From positions 1,041,940-1,105,939 of the forward strand of contig KE159799.1 in the NCBI GenBank assembly GCA_000403495.2: DNA of 64,000 nucleotides, in the 5' to 3' direction. The notes below the pieces were generated by a model. The model made no database searches. It saw only the letters and a program-made list of their open reading frames with translations, and was not told the origin of the DNA. This DNA comes from Lachnospiraceae bacterium 10-1 (GTDB lineage: Bacteria; Bacillota; Clostridia; Lachnospirales; Lachnospiraceae). How positions within the stretch are numbered: position 1 is the stretch's first letter; each line of letters opens with the position of its first letter. This document shows positions 9,456-18,461 of the stretch, piece by piece. The translations under genes and the position numbers were made by a program.

Positions 9456-10436
9456 TTAATGGAGGCCGCTATACTTAATGATTAGTATTTCCACACTCAT
9501 ATTATCATTCATCCTGCCTGTCTTAATAGCCTCTTCTGCTTCCACACAGGCTTCCAGCGCATCCCTTAGTTCTTCCGCCTTAAAACGTGACGCCTGAGTA
9601 CAATATTTTCCTGCAATAAAACCCGGAAGCCCTACCTTTTCACCAATTACCTTATTTTGATATCCCTTTCCCCGAAGCTCCTTCACCTGATACAGCAGAT
9701 TAAACTGTCTGGCAATCAAAAACAAAATCCGCATGGGCGGCTCTTTTTGGGCAAGAAGCTCATAGTATAAATTAAGGGCTTTTTCCTGCTTTCCCTCAGC
9801 AATTGCACTGACCATATCAAAAATATGGTTCCCAATTTGTTTTGTGCATATCTCCTCGATATCCTGACCTGAAATAATTTCCTTATCAAGACAGTAGCAA
9901 AAAAGCTTTTCCGTTTCCTTTCGGATATTTTCCATATCGGTTCCGGTTTTTTCCAGAAGCAGATTTAAATCCCGCTGGGAAATTTTCTTGTTCTCCTTTT
10001 TCATCATTCCAAGAATCCAGCGTTTCAAGGTTTCTTCATCCTGAATGGCAAATTCAACGCAGCATCCTTTTGACGCAATGGTTTTATACAATTTGCTTCT
10101 TTTATCTATCTGGCTTTCCACCAGCAGAAAATATGTGGTCTGAGGAAAATCAGCAAGATACTCTGCAAGCTGTTCTCCGCCACTTTTTAAAAGGCCGCTG
10201 TTCTCAATAACAATAAGGCGTTTCTCTGAAAAAAAGGGAAGAGTTTCAGCCTGATCGATTACTTCCCCTATGGAAATGTTTTTCCCTTCATAGTAATGAT
10301 AATTCATATTGTCATCACCAATAAGGGCTTCCTTCAGCCTGTCCCTGTATTGTCTGCGCAGATAGGCTTCCTCTCCATAGAGAAGATACAGATGATTCAA
10401 TTGTCCTGTCTTAATATCCTGCACCAACCGCTGCAT
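9456..10436 (-). CDS. holA: DNA polymerase III subunit delta
   Basis: Clamp-loader delta subunit that opens the beta sliding clamp. The 326-residue product begins MQRLVQDIKTG and keeps LYGEEAYL, the family's near-N-terminal motif, followed by the RecA-like and collar regions; the length is typical. The frame stays open to 10496, but ATG 10436 has GGGGGAAG upstream and matches the family start. In many Firmicutes holA directly follows comEC; here a 9-kb sugar locus lies between them. Confidence 0.9.
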   Translation of the reverse strand: MQRLVQDIKTGQLNHLYLLYGEEAYLRRQYRDRLKEALIGDDNMNYHYYEGKNISIGEVIDQAETLPFFSEKRLIVIENSGLLKSGGEQLAEYLADFPQTTYFLLVESQIDKRSKLYKTIASKGCCVEFAIQDEETLKRWILGMMKKENKKISQRDLNLLLEKTGTDMENIRKETEKLFCYCLDKEIISGQDIEEICTKQIGNHIFDMVSAIAEGKQEKALNLYYELLAQKEPPMRILFLIARQFNLLYQVKELRGKGYQNKVIGEKVGLPGFIAGKYCTQASRFKAEELRDALEACVEAEEAIKTGRMNDNMSVEILIIKYSGLH

Positions 10437-10516
10437 ATGCTTCCCCCAGCTTTTTTCTTTATGTTTTAGTATATCACATATGGAATCATTAATCATTCAA
10501 AAATTATACGAAAACA

Positions 10517-10541
10517 GGAGGAAACCGGTATGGCTTCCTCC
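10517..10541 (-). terminator. Rho-independent terminator of the sugar-import operon
   Basis: Read on the minus strand this is a 10-bp stem (GGAGGAAGCC with one G-U pair) and a 5-nt loop, followed by TGTTTT. It begins 11 nt after the stop of the zinc dehydrogenase gene. Confidence 0.75.
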
Positions 10542-10551
10542 CATAAACACT

Positions 10552-11598
10552 TTAACAGATCTTTACCACGCTTTTTACTATATTGGCCTTATCTTCCACG
10601 CTTTTTTCCATAGCATTTTGAATATCATCCAAGTCAAAAACATTGGAAACAATTCCTTTTAAGTTTACCCTTCCCTCTGCAACTGCCGCAATCGCTGTTT
10701 CGTACAGATGGCGGGAACGGAAAATAGTTCTGAAAGTAACTTCTTTATCAAGGGCAAGACTCATTTCCACATTTATCCTGCCTGTTTTTCCATAACCTAC
10801 AAGCACAATATTAGAGCCTTTCTTTACCATATGAATCGCCTGATTTGTTGTGATTTCTGTTCCTGCTGTTTCAATGGCAAGATCTGCACCTTCTCCCCTT
10901 GTCAGCTCCATCACTTTTGCAACTGCGTCACATGTGCTTCCATTTACCACATAAGAAGCTCCCAGCTCCAGCGCCTTTTCCAAACGCTTATCCATAATGT
11001 CCACTACGATTACTTTAGACACACCTTCTGCTTTCAGGGCAAGCAGACAGACAAGTCCAATGCATCCTGCTCCAAATACCACAGCGGTCTGTCCCACGTG
11101 GGCTTCTCCCCTGTTGGCAGCATGAAAGCCGATTGCCAGCGGCTCAATCAGTGCTCCTTCCATAGTAGATACCTGATCTGGCAGCTTATGGCACAATCCT
11201 GCCTCATGTGCTACATACTCCTGGAACACCCCATCCACTGGCGGCGTTGCAAAAAACACAACATCGGGACAAAGATTGTATCTGCCTGACTTGCAAAATT
11301 CACACTCACCACAAGTAGTTCCTGGTTCCAAAGCCACTTTATCCCCGGGTTTTAAATTCTTTACCTTTTTTCCAACCTCCACAACAACGCCTCCCGGCTC
11401 ATGTCCCAGGACGAAAGGAGGTTTTACTACATAATTTCCAATTGCTCCTGTTTCATAATAATGCATATCGCTTCCGCAGATTCCCACATATTCTAATTTA
11501 ACCAATGCTTCGTTATCTTTTGGCACCGGAATATCACGCTCTTCAAAGCCCATTTTTCCAATGCCTTCCATAACAGCAGTCTTCATCTTTCCTTCCAT
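10552..11598 (-). CDS. Zinc-dependent polyol/alcohol dehydrogenase (sorbitol dehydrogenase-like)
   Basis: Medium-chain NAD(P)-dependent dehydrogenase, 348 residues, cytoplasmic. Catalytic zinc ligands are visible as the GICGSD Cys (about 41), GHE (about 66-67) and E152 region, and the four structural-zinc cysteines are all present (C96, C99, C102, C110). The nucleotide fold has GAGCIG near 176. The nearest family is L-iditol/xylitol/sorbitol 2-dehydrogenases, which interconvert polyols and ketoses. AGGGAGG sits 7 nt before ATG 11598; an ATG 6 nt upstream is too close to it. Last gene of the rbs-like operon. Confidence 0.88.
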   Translation of the reverse strand: MEGKMKTAVMEGIGKMGFEERDIPVPKDNEALVKLEYVGICGSDMHYYETGAIGNYVVKPPFVLGHEPGGVVVEVGKKVKNLKPGDKVALEPGTTCGECEFCKSGRYNLCPDVVFFATPPVDGVFQEYVAHEAGLCHKLPDQVSTMEGALIEPLAIGFHAANRGEAHVGQTAVVFGAGCIGLVCLLALKAEGVSKVIVVDIMDKRLEKALELGASYVVNGSTCDAVAKVMELTRGEGADLAIETAGTEITTNQAIHMVKKGSNIVLVGYGKTGRINVEMSLALDKEVTFRTIFRSRHLYETAIAAVAEGRVNLKGIVSNVFDLDDIQNAMEKSVEDKANIVKSVVKIC

Positions 11599-11622
11599 AC
11601 TCATGCCTCCCTGTACATCTTT

Positions 11623-12042
11623 CTATTTTTCACAATACCAGCGTGGTCCTCCGGCCGACACCAAAATAATATTAGAGTTGGCAGTAAAATCACCTGTACG
11701 AATAACAAATTTAACCTTTCTTGTAAGTTCATCCCTTAAAAGCGCATGAGGAACCACTTCCACTTCTACGTTTTCATCAAAATGCTTTAGAAATTCCTTT
11801 TCCCTTGATGGGCTGACATCTACTGTTGCCTGTGAATAAATAATCTTTTCTACTGAAAAATGTTTCAGCACTTCTTCCAAAACCTCAATGGATGTAGGAA
11901 TATTTTCTTTTAAAGAAATATCAATTACCGGAGTGGTATTGGGCACTGCCAATCCTGCATCTGCAATAAGCATCATATCCGTATGTCCCATTTTAGCTAT
12001 TTGGGCAGCTATTTCTCTGTTTAAAATACCGGTTTCTGTCAT
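11623..12042 (-). CDS. rbsD: D-ribose pyranase / sugar mutarotase
   Basis: RbsD/FucU-family enzyme that interconverts pyranose and furanose forms of a pentose or deoxy-hexose. The 139-residue product has the conserved GHTD with H20 and D22, the family's usual length, and the C-terminal SAGGPRWY segment. AAGGAG precedes the ATG. It lies between the two dehydrogenase genes, implying that the imported substrate is a free reducing sugar such as ribose or a relative. Sequence alone does not decide the sugar. Confidence 0.9.
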   Translation of the reverse strand: MTETGILNREIAAQIAKMGHTDMMLIADAGLAVPNTTPVIDISLKENIPTSIEVLEEVLKHFSVEKIIYSQATVDVSPSREKEFLKHFDENVEVEVVPHALLRDELTRKVKFVIRTGDFTANSNIILVSAGGPRWYCEK

Positions 12043-12062
12043 CTTTAAATCTCCTTTATCCC

Positions 12063-13229
12063 TTATTTACGTTCATAGCATGCCATCAGCAGCTCATACA
12101 TTTCGTCAATAGATGCCACTTTCGGATTATTTAAGTAATCCCCCAGCACCTGGCCGCAATCTGCTATTTCGCGAATCTCTTCTTTAGATACATTCAAATC
12201 TTTGAATCCAATCCAAAGACCTATTTTCTTTAAAAAGCTGTCAATCTCCTCACATGCTCTCTCAGCCGCAGCTTCATCTGTTTCTTTTTTCAATTCGGGA
12301 TTAAAAATGCGTCCTACTTTGGCAAACTTCGCCACTGCACTTTTATATGTATACCTTGTAAATTCAGGATAAATAGCCGCCAGTGCCTGGCCATGGGTAA
12401 CATGAGGGCAGTGTCCTCCCACCTGCATTCCCAGCCCATGGGGAAGGGTAACGCCTGCATTGGAGTTGGTAAATCCTCCTAAAGTATCTGCCCATGCCAT
12501 CTTAGAACGTGCCTCTAAATCATTTCCATTTTCCAGTGCTTTGGGAAGATATTCCGCAATGATCTCAATTGCATTTTCCGCCATAATTTCCACCAGCGGA
12601 TTTGTATTCACAGACAAATATGCCTCAAAATTATGGCAAAATGCATCAAATCCCGTTTGTGACGTTACTGATTTGGGCATGGATGCTGTAAGCTCCGGAT
12701 CTACAATAGCTGCCTTCGGAAAAATATTTTTATGCCAAATTGCAGATTTATCTTTATCTTCTGTTTTTGTAATTACCGCACACTGTGTCACCTGCGAGCC
12801 AGTGCCTGCCGTAGTGCTCACTGCAAGAATAGGAAGGGTTTTATCAGTGGGCCCGTCGGTATGGCAGTTATAATCCCAGGCGGTTCCCAAATGGGTTGCC
12901 TCCACTGCAATTGCTTTTGCAGTGTCCATAGAAGATCCACCCCCTATTCCAACTACAACCTGTGCACCAAATTCTTTTGCAAGGCAGGCGCCTTTTGTTA
13001 CAATATCCGTAGTGGGATTGGGTTTTACACCGTCAAACTGTGCTACCTTTAAGCCTCCTTTTTCCAGAATGTCCTTCACTCTCGTAAAAACAGACGCAAC
13101 CGGGGAATCCATGCTTTCTGTCACCATCAGTACTCTGCTTCCATATTCCCTGGCAATCTTTCCGATTTCCTCTATGCATCCACAGCCAAATACGATTTCC
13201 GTGGGTGAAAAATGATTAAAGTTTTTCAT
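12063..13229 (-). CDS. Iron-containing alcohol dehydrogenase (group III)
   Basis: A 388-residue NAD(P)H-dependent oxidoreductase. The GGGSSMD nucleotide motif is at 96-102. Metal ligands expected for the family are D195 and H199 (FDAFCHN), H264 (PHGLGM) and a downstream histidine, H276 or H279. Close relatives reduce aldehydes, including butyraldehyde, and some act on aldoses. The start has AGGAG 10 nt upstream. It follows the binding-protein gene after a strong hairpin and is probably co-transcribed with rbsD and the zinc dehydrogenase. Confidence 0.88.
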   Translation of the reverse strand: MKNFNHFSPTEIVFGCGCIEEIGKIAREYGSRVLMVTESMDSPVASVFTRVKDILEKGGLKVAQFDGVKPNPTTDIVTKGACLAKEFGAQVVVGIGGGSSMDTAKAIAVEATHLGTAWDYNCHTDGPTDKTLPILAVSTTAGTGSQVTQCAVITKTEDKDKSAIWHKNIFPKAAIVDPELTASMPKSVTSQTGFDAFCHNFEAYLSVNTNPLVEIMAENAIEIIAEYLPKALENGNDLEARSKMAWADTLGGFTNSNAGVTLPHGLGMQVGGHCPHVTHGQALAAIYPEFTRYTYKSAVAKFAKVGRIFNPELKKETDEAAAERACEEIDSFLKKIGLWIGFKDLNVSKEEIREIADCGQVLGDYLNNPKVASIDEMYELLMACYERK

Positions 13230-13287
13230 ACGCTTTCTTCTCCTGTCCGGCTTACAACCAGCCTTATTTTTAATAATTCTTAAAATG

Positions 13288-13315
13288 AAGGAAGGAACTT
13301 TTACGTTCCTTCCTT
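13288..13315 (-). terminator. Intra-operon hairpin after the binding-protein gene
   Basis: A perfect 11-bp stem, AAGGAAGGAAC paired across a 6-nt loop, placed just after the SBP stop and before the iron dehydrogenase. No good U-run follows on the minus strand, so it probably acts as an attenuator or an RNA 3-prime stabiliser that keeps binding-protein levels above those of the enzymes. Confidence 0.6.
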
Positions 13316-13335
13316 ATTCCCTGCAAAAGGAACCT

Positions 13336-14316
13336 TTATTCTTTTACATAATAGTTATCAACTGTATCTTTTGTCACTATTGTTACACCGGTATCAACAA
13401 ATCCCGGAAGATCCACTGCTGACAGATCATGGGCCTGTGTATATAACATTACCATTGACCAATATCCCATATTGTACTGTCCCTGTGCAACCGTTGCATC
13501 AATGTCACCTGATTTAATCATATCTAAAACTGTCTTATCCACATCAAAAGCCAGTACCTTTACGCCTTCTCTTCCGGCTTCCTTTACAGCAGTCGGACCT
13601 GCCGTACCTGCAATACCATCTACACAAAATACGCCGACAATGTCCTCATTTGCCTGAAGAGCCGCTGCCATGTTATCTGTAGCAGTTGTAGTATCACCGG
13701 CATCATTTACATCTACAAATGTAATTCCAGGTGCGTTTTCCTCACACCAGCTCTTAAAACCTGTTACACGGGATTCGGAATTTTCAGCTCCCACTGTATA
13801 AAGAATTGCAATTTTTCCCTGACTGTTGCACAATGGTGCAAGATAAGCCGCTGCCTTTTCACCAGCTTCCACATTACCTGTTGACAAATATGCGGACCGG
13901 TTGGATGTAGGTGAGTCAGAATCAAAAGTAACCACTTCTATCCCCTGCTCAATTGCTGAATTAATGGTATCTTCCAAAGCAGTTGAATTCACGCATGTAA
14001 CTGCAATGCCTTTTGGATTCTGTGCAATAACCTGCTCCAAAACAGCTACCTGTCCTGCCACGTCAGAATCTGTCTGTCCTGTATACTGTGCCGTCACACC
14101 ATACAGTGCTGCCGCATCTTCCATACCCTGAAAACATGTTTTCCAGTAATCAATACCGGATAAAAAACTTACCATATAGTATTCCTCTGACGAATCACCT
14201 GCAAGCTTTGAGCCTTCACCACTGTCTGCCGCCTGCTGATTATCCGCTTTTCCACATGCTGCCAATCCTAATGTCATTGCTGCACATAGTAACAATGCTA
14301 ATAATTTCTTCTTCAT
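13336..14316 (-). CDS. Sugar ABC transporter substrate-binding lipoprotein, RbsB type
   Basis: Periplasmic-binding-protein-1 fold (Peripla_BP_4) lipoprotein, 326 residues. A signal peptide ends in LGLAAC with lipidated C21, followed by a short acidic linker and two alpha/beta lobes. Expected ligand class is a monosaccharide such as ribose, xylose, galactose or allose. AGGAGG precedes the ATG. It delivers sugar to the permease and ATPase encoded upstream in the same operon. Confidence 0.92.
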   Translation of the reverse strand: MKKKLLALLLCAAMTLGLAACGKADNQQAADSGEGSKLAGDSSEEYYMVSFLSGIDYWKTCFQGMEDAAALYGVTAQYTGQTDSDVAGQVAVLEQVIAQNPKGIAVTCVNSTALEDTINSAIEQGIEVVTFDSDSPTSNRSAYLSTGNVEAGEKAAAYLAPLCNSQGKIAILYTVGAENSESRVTGFKSWCEENAPGITFVDVNDAGDTTTATDNMAAALQANEDIVGVFCVDGIAGTAGPTAVKEAGREGVKVLAFDVDKTVLDMIKSGDIDATVAQGQYNMGYWSMVMLYTQAHDLSAVDLPGFVDTGVTIVTKDTVDNYYVKE

Positions 14317-14386
14317 GCTCTTTCCTCCTAAAAGTAATATTATCTATTTCTTAACGCTCGTACGCTGCGTTTTGAAATTCTCATTT

Positions 14387-15400
14387 TCAACCTTTTCTAA
14401 TACAAAATAATCTTTGAATCACACTGGGTTTTCCGTTCTTTCTGTGAGTTACATAATCCATTGTCACTGCCAATACCAGGATAGCCCCCTGTACAAAATC
14501 CTGCCAGTATACAGATACATTAAGCATTACCAATGCAGAATTTACTACTTTTAACAACACAATGCCAAGAAATGTTCCCAAAATACTTCCTACACCGCCG
14601 GTAAAAGAGGTTCCGCCGATAACGGCTGCTGAAATTGCTGTTGTCTCAGCCCCCACACTCAGCTCCGGTGTTGCAACATTAAAGCGCCCTAAGCTTAAAA
14701 TCCCTGCCAAGGTAGACAAAAGCGCAACCGTTATATAGACGCTGATCTTCACCTTATCCACGTTTATGGCGGAAAGCTTCGCTGCATTTTCATTGCTTCC
14801 TACATAAAAAATATTTCTGCACACATTGGACTTTTTCAGCAGCACATGAGCAATAACCGCCACTATAATGAAAATAAGAAACAACATTGGCACTCCTCCA
14901 ATGCTTCCTGTTGCCAAAAAGCGGAAGGAATCCGGTAAATAACCTGAAAGGGAAAGGGGAGAGCCCTCTGTCAGAATATAAGCCACGCCTCTTGAAAGGT
15001 TCATCATCCCCAAGGTTACAATAAAGGGAGGCAATCCCACTTTACTAACCATAAATCCATTAAATAATCCAATAAACAGTCCGGCTACAAAACTGATGAT
15101 ACATGCCAGCCATATATTCACCCCTGACAGCGTCAAATATCCTGTTAGTACACAAGTCATTGCCGCTACCCCTCCAACGCTTAACTCAATCCCTCCCAGG
15201 ATCAGTGCCAGACACAGGCCAATGGAAAACAAACCATCAATAGAAACACTTAATGCAATACTCCTTAAATTATTTGGATTTAAAAATTTAGGCTGAATAA
15301 TCTGTACTATGATTACTGCTGCTACAATAATTAAAAAAACGCTCATTTCACGCTGTGCAAGCAGCCTGGTAATTAAATTACTTTTTTTATCTTTTCTCAT
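14387..15400 (-). CDS. Sugar ABC transporter permease, RbsC type
   Basis: Branched-chain-permease-fold inner-membrane subunit of 337 residues with 8-10 hydrophobic segments. The glycine-rich GGIELSVGG near 65-75 and the VIGGTSFTGG block near 260 are characteristic of RbsC/XylH permeases. GGAGGAG lies 6 nt before the ATG. Homodimers pair with the double ATPase encoded immediately upstream. Confidence 0.92.
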   Translation of the reverse strand: MRKDKKSNLITRLLAQREMSVFLIIVAAVIIVQIIQPKFLNPNNLRSIALSVSIDGLFSIGLCLALILGGIELSVGGVAAMTCVLTGYLTLSGVNIWLACIISFVAGLFIGLFNGFMVSKVGLPPFIVTLGMMNLSRGVAYILTEGSPLSLSGYLPDSFRFLATGSIGGVPMLFLIFIIVAVIAHVLLKKSNVCRNIFYVGSNENAAKLSAINVDKVKISVYITVALLSTLAGILSLGRFNVATPELSVGAETTAISAAVIGGTSFTGGVGSILGTFLGIVLLKVVNSALVMLNVSVYWQDFVQGAILVLAVTMDYVTHRKNGKPSVIQRLFCIRKG

Positions 15401-15413
15401 CTCTCTCCTCCTT

Positions 15414-16913
15414 CTACAGCTTTTCGCCAGATGCCAGCCGCATAATGTTTTCTTCCGTTATCATTGTGCTTTCCGTCAGTTCTCCTGCCAGTTTTCCTTC
15501 ATGTACCACGATAACCCGGTCACTGACACCGATTACCTCAGGAAGCTCGCTGGATACAATAATGACTCCCACACCTTCTTCTGCCAGCTTTCTTAAAAGA
15601 TTATGAATTTCTGACTTTGCCCCTACATCAATTCCTCTTGTAGGCTCATCCATGATAATAATCTTCGGCCCTATTGAAAGCCATCTTCCAAGAAGACATT
15701 TTTGCTGGTTTCCCCCTGAAAGTGAGCTGATCGGATATTCTATGCCGGCTATTTTTATGGAAAGCTGATCTACATATGTTTCCACCAGGCTTTCTTCCAT
15801 CTTTTCCTGCAGCCACATTCCTTTGGACACTGCTTTCAGGTTGGCGCTGGTCATATTGCTTTTTATTGTCATGTCAAGAAAAAGCCCTTGTGTCTTTCTA
15901 TCCTCTGTTAAATAGCAGATTCCTTTATCTACTGCATTCCTGTAATTTTTGAAATTTTGTTTTTCACCATTTAACCACACATCCCCAGAAAGTACAGGAT
16001 CAATACCGCACAGCGCCCTCATGATTTCACTTCTCCCGGCACCTACCAGGCCGGCAAATCCCAGTATTTCTCCTTTATACAAGCGAAAGCTTACATTTGA
16101 AAAAATATTGCTGCTTAAATTTTCCACCCTTAAAATTTCTGTCTTTCGATCAATATTACTGCTCTTTGGCGGGTATAAGCACCCAAGTTCTCTGCCTACC
16201 ATAGCCCTTATAATATCATCGCTGGTAACATCCGCCACATTCATGCAGGTTACATATCTGCCATCCTTAAACACCGAAACCTTATCACAAATTGCAAATA
16301 TTTCCGGCATACGGTGGGAAATAAACAAAACGGAAATATTGTCTTTCTTTAATCCTCTTACAACCTCAAACAATTTTTTAGTTTCTTTGTCCGTAAGGGA
16401 AGAAGTTGGTTCATCCAGAATCAAAAGCTTACAATTTAGTGAAACTGATTTTGCAATTTCCACCAGCTGTTGTTCACTGACCGTTAAATCCGATACCACT
16501 GCTTTTGAACTGAAATTTGCACCAAATCTGGCAAGCACCTCATCCGCATCCTCATACAATTTTTTAAAATCTATAAGATCTCCTTTATGAGGCAGCCTTC
16601 CCATGTAAATATTTTCAGCCGCTGTCAAATGCGTACAAAGACTTAATTCCTGATGTACAAACCCAATTCCTATGTTTTGTGAGTCCCTTGGACTTTTGGG
16701 TTTTATTTCCTTTCCCTCAAAGAACAGCTGTCCTTTTGTAGGCAGAAACAATCCACCGATAATATTCATTAATGTAGATTTTCCTGCCCCGTTTTCTCCA
16801 CATAATGCATGTACTTCTCCTTTTGCAACCTGCAGTTGTACACAGTCTAATGCCTTTGTTCCCGGAAATTGCTTAGTTACATTTTTAACTTCTAATAGCA
16901 ATTTACTGTTCAC
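15414..16913 (-). CDS. Sugar ABC transporter ATPase, RbsA type (two ABC domains)
   Basis: Energises the sugar importer. The 499-residue protein has two ABC domains: the first with Walker A GENGAGKST (39-47) and Walker B LLILDEPTS; the second with the degenerate P-loop GLVGAGRS (288-295), signature LSGGNQQ (398-404) and IIMDEPTRG. Loss of the second Walker A lysine is normal for RbsA-like proteins. Its ATG overlaps the ROK regulator stop by 4 nt (ATGA), so the two are translationally coupled. Confidence 0.93.
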   Translation of the reverse strand: MNSKLLLEVKNVTKQFPGTKALDCVQLQVAKGEVHALCGENGAGKSTLMNIIGGLFLPTKGQLFFEGKEIKPKSPRDSQNIGIGFVHQELSLCTHLTAAENIYMGRLPHKGDLIDFKKLYEDADEVLARFGANFSSKAVVSDLTVSEQQLVEIAKSVSLNCKLLILDEPTSSLTDKETKKLFEVVRGLKKDNISVLFISHRMPEIFAICDKVSVFKDGRYVTCMNVADVTSDDIIRAMVGRELGCLYPPKSSNIDRKTEILRVENLSSNIFSNVSFRLYKGEILGFAGLVGAGRSEIMRALCGIDPVLSGDVWLNGEKQNFKNYRNAVDKGICYLTEDRKTQGLFLDMTIKSNMTSANLKAVSKGMWLQEKMEESLVETYVDQLSIKIAGIEYPISSLSGGNQQKCLLGRWLSIGPKIIIMDEPTRGIDVGAKSEIHNLLRKLAEEGVGVIIVSSELPEVIGVSDRVIVVHEGKLAGELTESTMITEENIMRLASGEKL

Positions 16914-18148
16914 ACATTTTCCTCCCTTCTACATTGCCAGTCAGGGGCTGCCCCCATTTCAACAAAACGTTTTAATATGATAGTTGCCGCTCCTATCGCG
17001 GCTGCATCCTGTCCTAATTTTGCCACTTCTATTTTTACTTTTCTTCCTGCATATTTCATCTGCCTTGATTTAATTGCCGCCTTTAAATTTTCCACAAAAA
17101 TGTCTCCTGCGTTGACAATTCCCCCCGCTAAAACAACCAGATCAGGATCCATCAGATTAATATAACCGGCCAGTGCAATTCCAATATATTCTATTGCTTT
17201 TCTGATAATCTCATTTGCGGCTTCGTCCCCTGCTTTTGCCGCATCAAATACTTCTTTTGCATCAATATCATCTACATTATATTGCGCCATCTCAAGGATC
17301 ATTGTTTTATTGCCATCTGCTATGTACTTTTTCGCTTGTGAGGCAATGGCATTGCCGCTGGCTAAGGCTTCTAAGCATCCGTAATTTCCACACTGGCAGA
17401 GAGGTCCGTTTTTTTCCAAGGTCAGATGTCCGATTTCACCACTGCTTCCTGACGTACCGCTATACATTTCTCCGTCCTCCACAATTGCAGATCCAATTCC
17501 ATGACCTAAGTTCAGGCAAATAAAATTATCTGAGCAGACTGCAACTCCAAACCACTTTTCCCCAACTGCCAAAGTTCTGTTAGAATTTTCCAAATAAACC
17601 GGAATATGAAATTCTTTTTCAAATACATCTGTTACGGAAACATTTTCCCACATAAAATCCGGTGAAAAAACCACTTCTCCTTTTTCCGGATTCAAAACCC
17701 CCGGCGTTCCGATTCCCAAGCCAAGTATTTTCTCTTCTTCAATCCCGCTGTCCAATACGATCTGCTTTACAAGATACACAGTTCTGTTTAAAAGTCCTTC
17801 CGCCGGAAAAGTATCTCCTGTATTCATCACTCTTTTTGAAATCAAATTGCCGCCTAAGTCCATCATAATTACCGTTGTGCGGCTTCTGCCCATATCAACC
17901 CCGATAATATAATAAGCGTCCTGTATTAGCTCTAATAGCTCCGGTCTTTTTCCTCCGTGTGACTTTCCTTTCCCAATTACCCGGATCAGACCATTATGAA
18001 TAAATTCATTTGTAATTTTCATAACAGTTGGAATACTCAATCCTGACAGCTTTGCCAATTCCGCTTTATTGATAGGACCATTTTTTCTAATCAGATTTAT
18101 AATATTTTTTTTGTTTATTTGTGCCATTACGAATTTATCATATCTCAT
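16910..18148 (-). CDS. ROK-family transcriptional regulator (first of two)
   Basis: Probable sugar-responsive repressor, 412 residues. An N-terminal winged helix-turn-helix (about 18-60, PINKAELAKLSGLS) is followed by a ROK sugar-binding domain with the zinc site H241 and CQCGNYGC (251-258). ATG 18148 is chosen because GGGGAG precedes it; an in-frame ATG at 18184 would lie on the likely -10 box. It heads the operon of ATPase, permease, binding protein and dehydrogenases. It closely resembles the ROK protein encoded 314 nt upstream, above all in the recognition helix. Confidence 0.92.
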   Translation of the reverse strand: MRYDKFVMAQINKKNIINLIRKNGPINKAELAKLSGLSIPTVMKITNEFIHNGLIRVIGKGKSHGGKRPELLELIQDAYYIIGVDMGRSRTTVIMMDLGGNLISKRVMNTGDTFPAEGLLNRTVYLVKQIVLDSGIEEEKILGLGIGTPGVLNPEKGEVVFSPDFMWENVSVTDVFEKEFHIPVYLENSNRTLAVGEKWFGVAVCSDNFICLNLGHGIGSAIVEDGEMYSGTSGSSGEIGHLTLEKNGPLCQCGNYGCLEALASGNAIASQAKKYIADGNKTMILEMAQYNVDDIDAKEVFDAAKAGDEAANEIIRKAIEYIGIALAGYINLMDPDLVVLAGGIVNAGDIFVENLKAAIKSRQMKYAGRKVKIEVAKLGQDAAAIGAATIILKRFVEMGAAPDWQCRREENV

Positions 18149-18182
18149 AGTCTCCCCTTCTTTTGTCTGTATTTTACCCTGC

Positions 18183-18332
18183 AATTATATTTATACATTT
18201 ACTTACTTAACTTAACTAATTAAGTATTTAAAAAAAATTCTTGTTTTTTTCTTTTTTCTTATCAAAGATTACTAAAAATTTAATACCTAATAAACTATTT
18301 TCTCCGTTACTTACTTAATTAACTTTACTAAC
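18183..18332 (-). promoter_or_regulatory. Promoter with two operator-like repeats between the ROK genes
   Basis: The 313-nt gap 18149-18461 is AT-rich. On the minus strand TATAAT lies at 18188-18183, 35 nt before the ROK start, with a poor -35 about 17 nt further up. Two related 27-nt elements, at 18198-18224 and 18306-18332, share AAGTAAGTAA and TAGT/TTAA blocks; the first contains CTTAA-N4-TTAAG and covers the -35 position. This is a common arrangement for ROK operators. The part next to 18461 holds nothing else I can name. Confidence 0.45.
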
Positions 18333-18461
18333 TATGCATAAAGCTTACCACTATTGTGCAGTTCTGTCAACAAAGTTCTTTAATTTTTTTAATTTCCGAC
18401 ATAATGCACAAAATGGGATTTACATCTTCATGCAAATCCCATAAAGAAACAGAAAAATAAC

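Noticed and set aside
10708-11289. 193-codon plus-strand open frame
   Set aside because: Antisense to the zinc dehydrogenase gene, with Cys/His-rich composition typical of an antisense shadow.
15949-16590. 213-codon plus-strand open frame
   Set aside because: It lies wholly antisense to the sugar ATPase gene, has no ribosome binding site and no recognisable domain.
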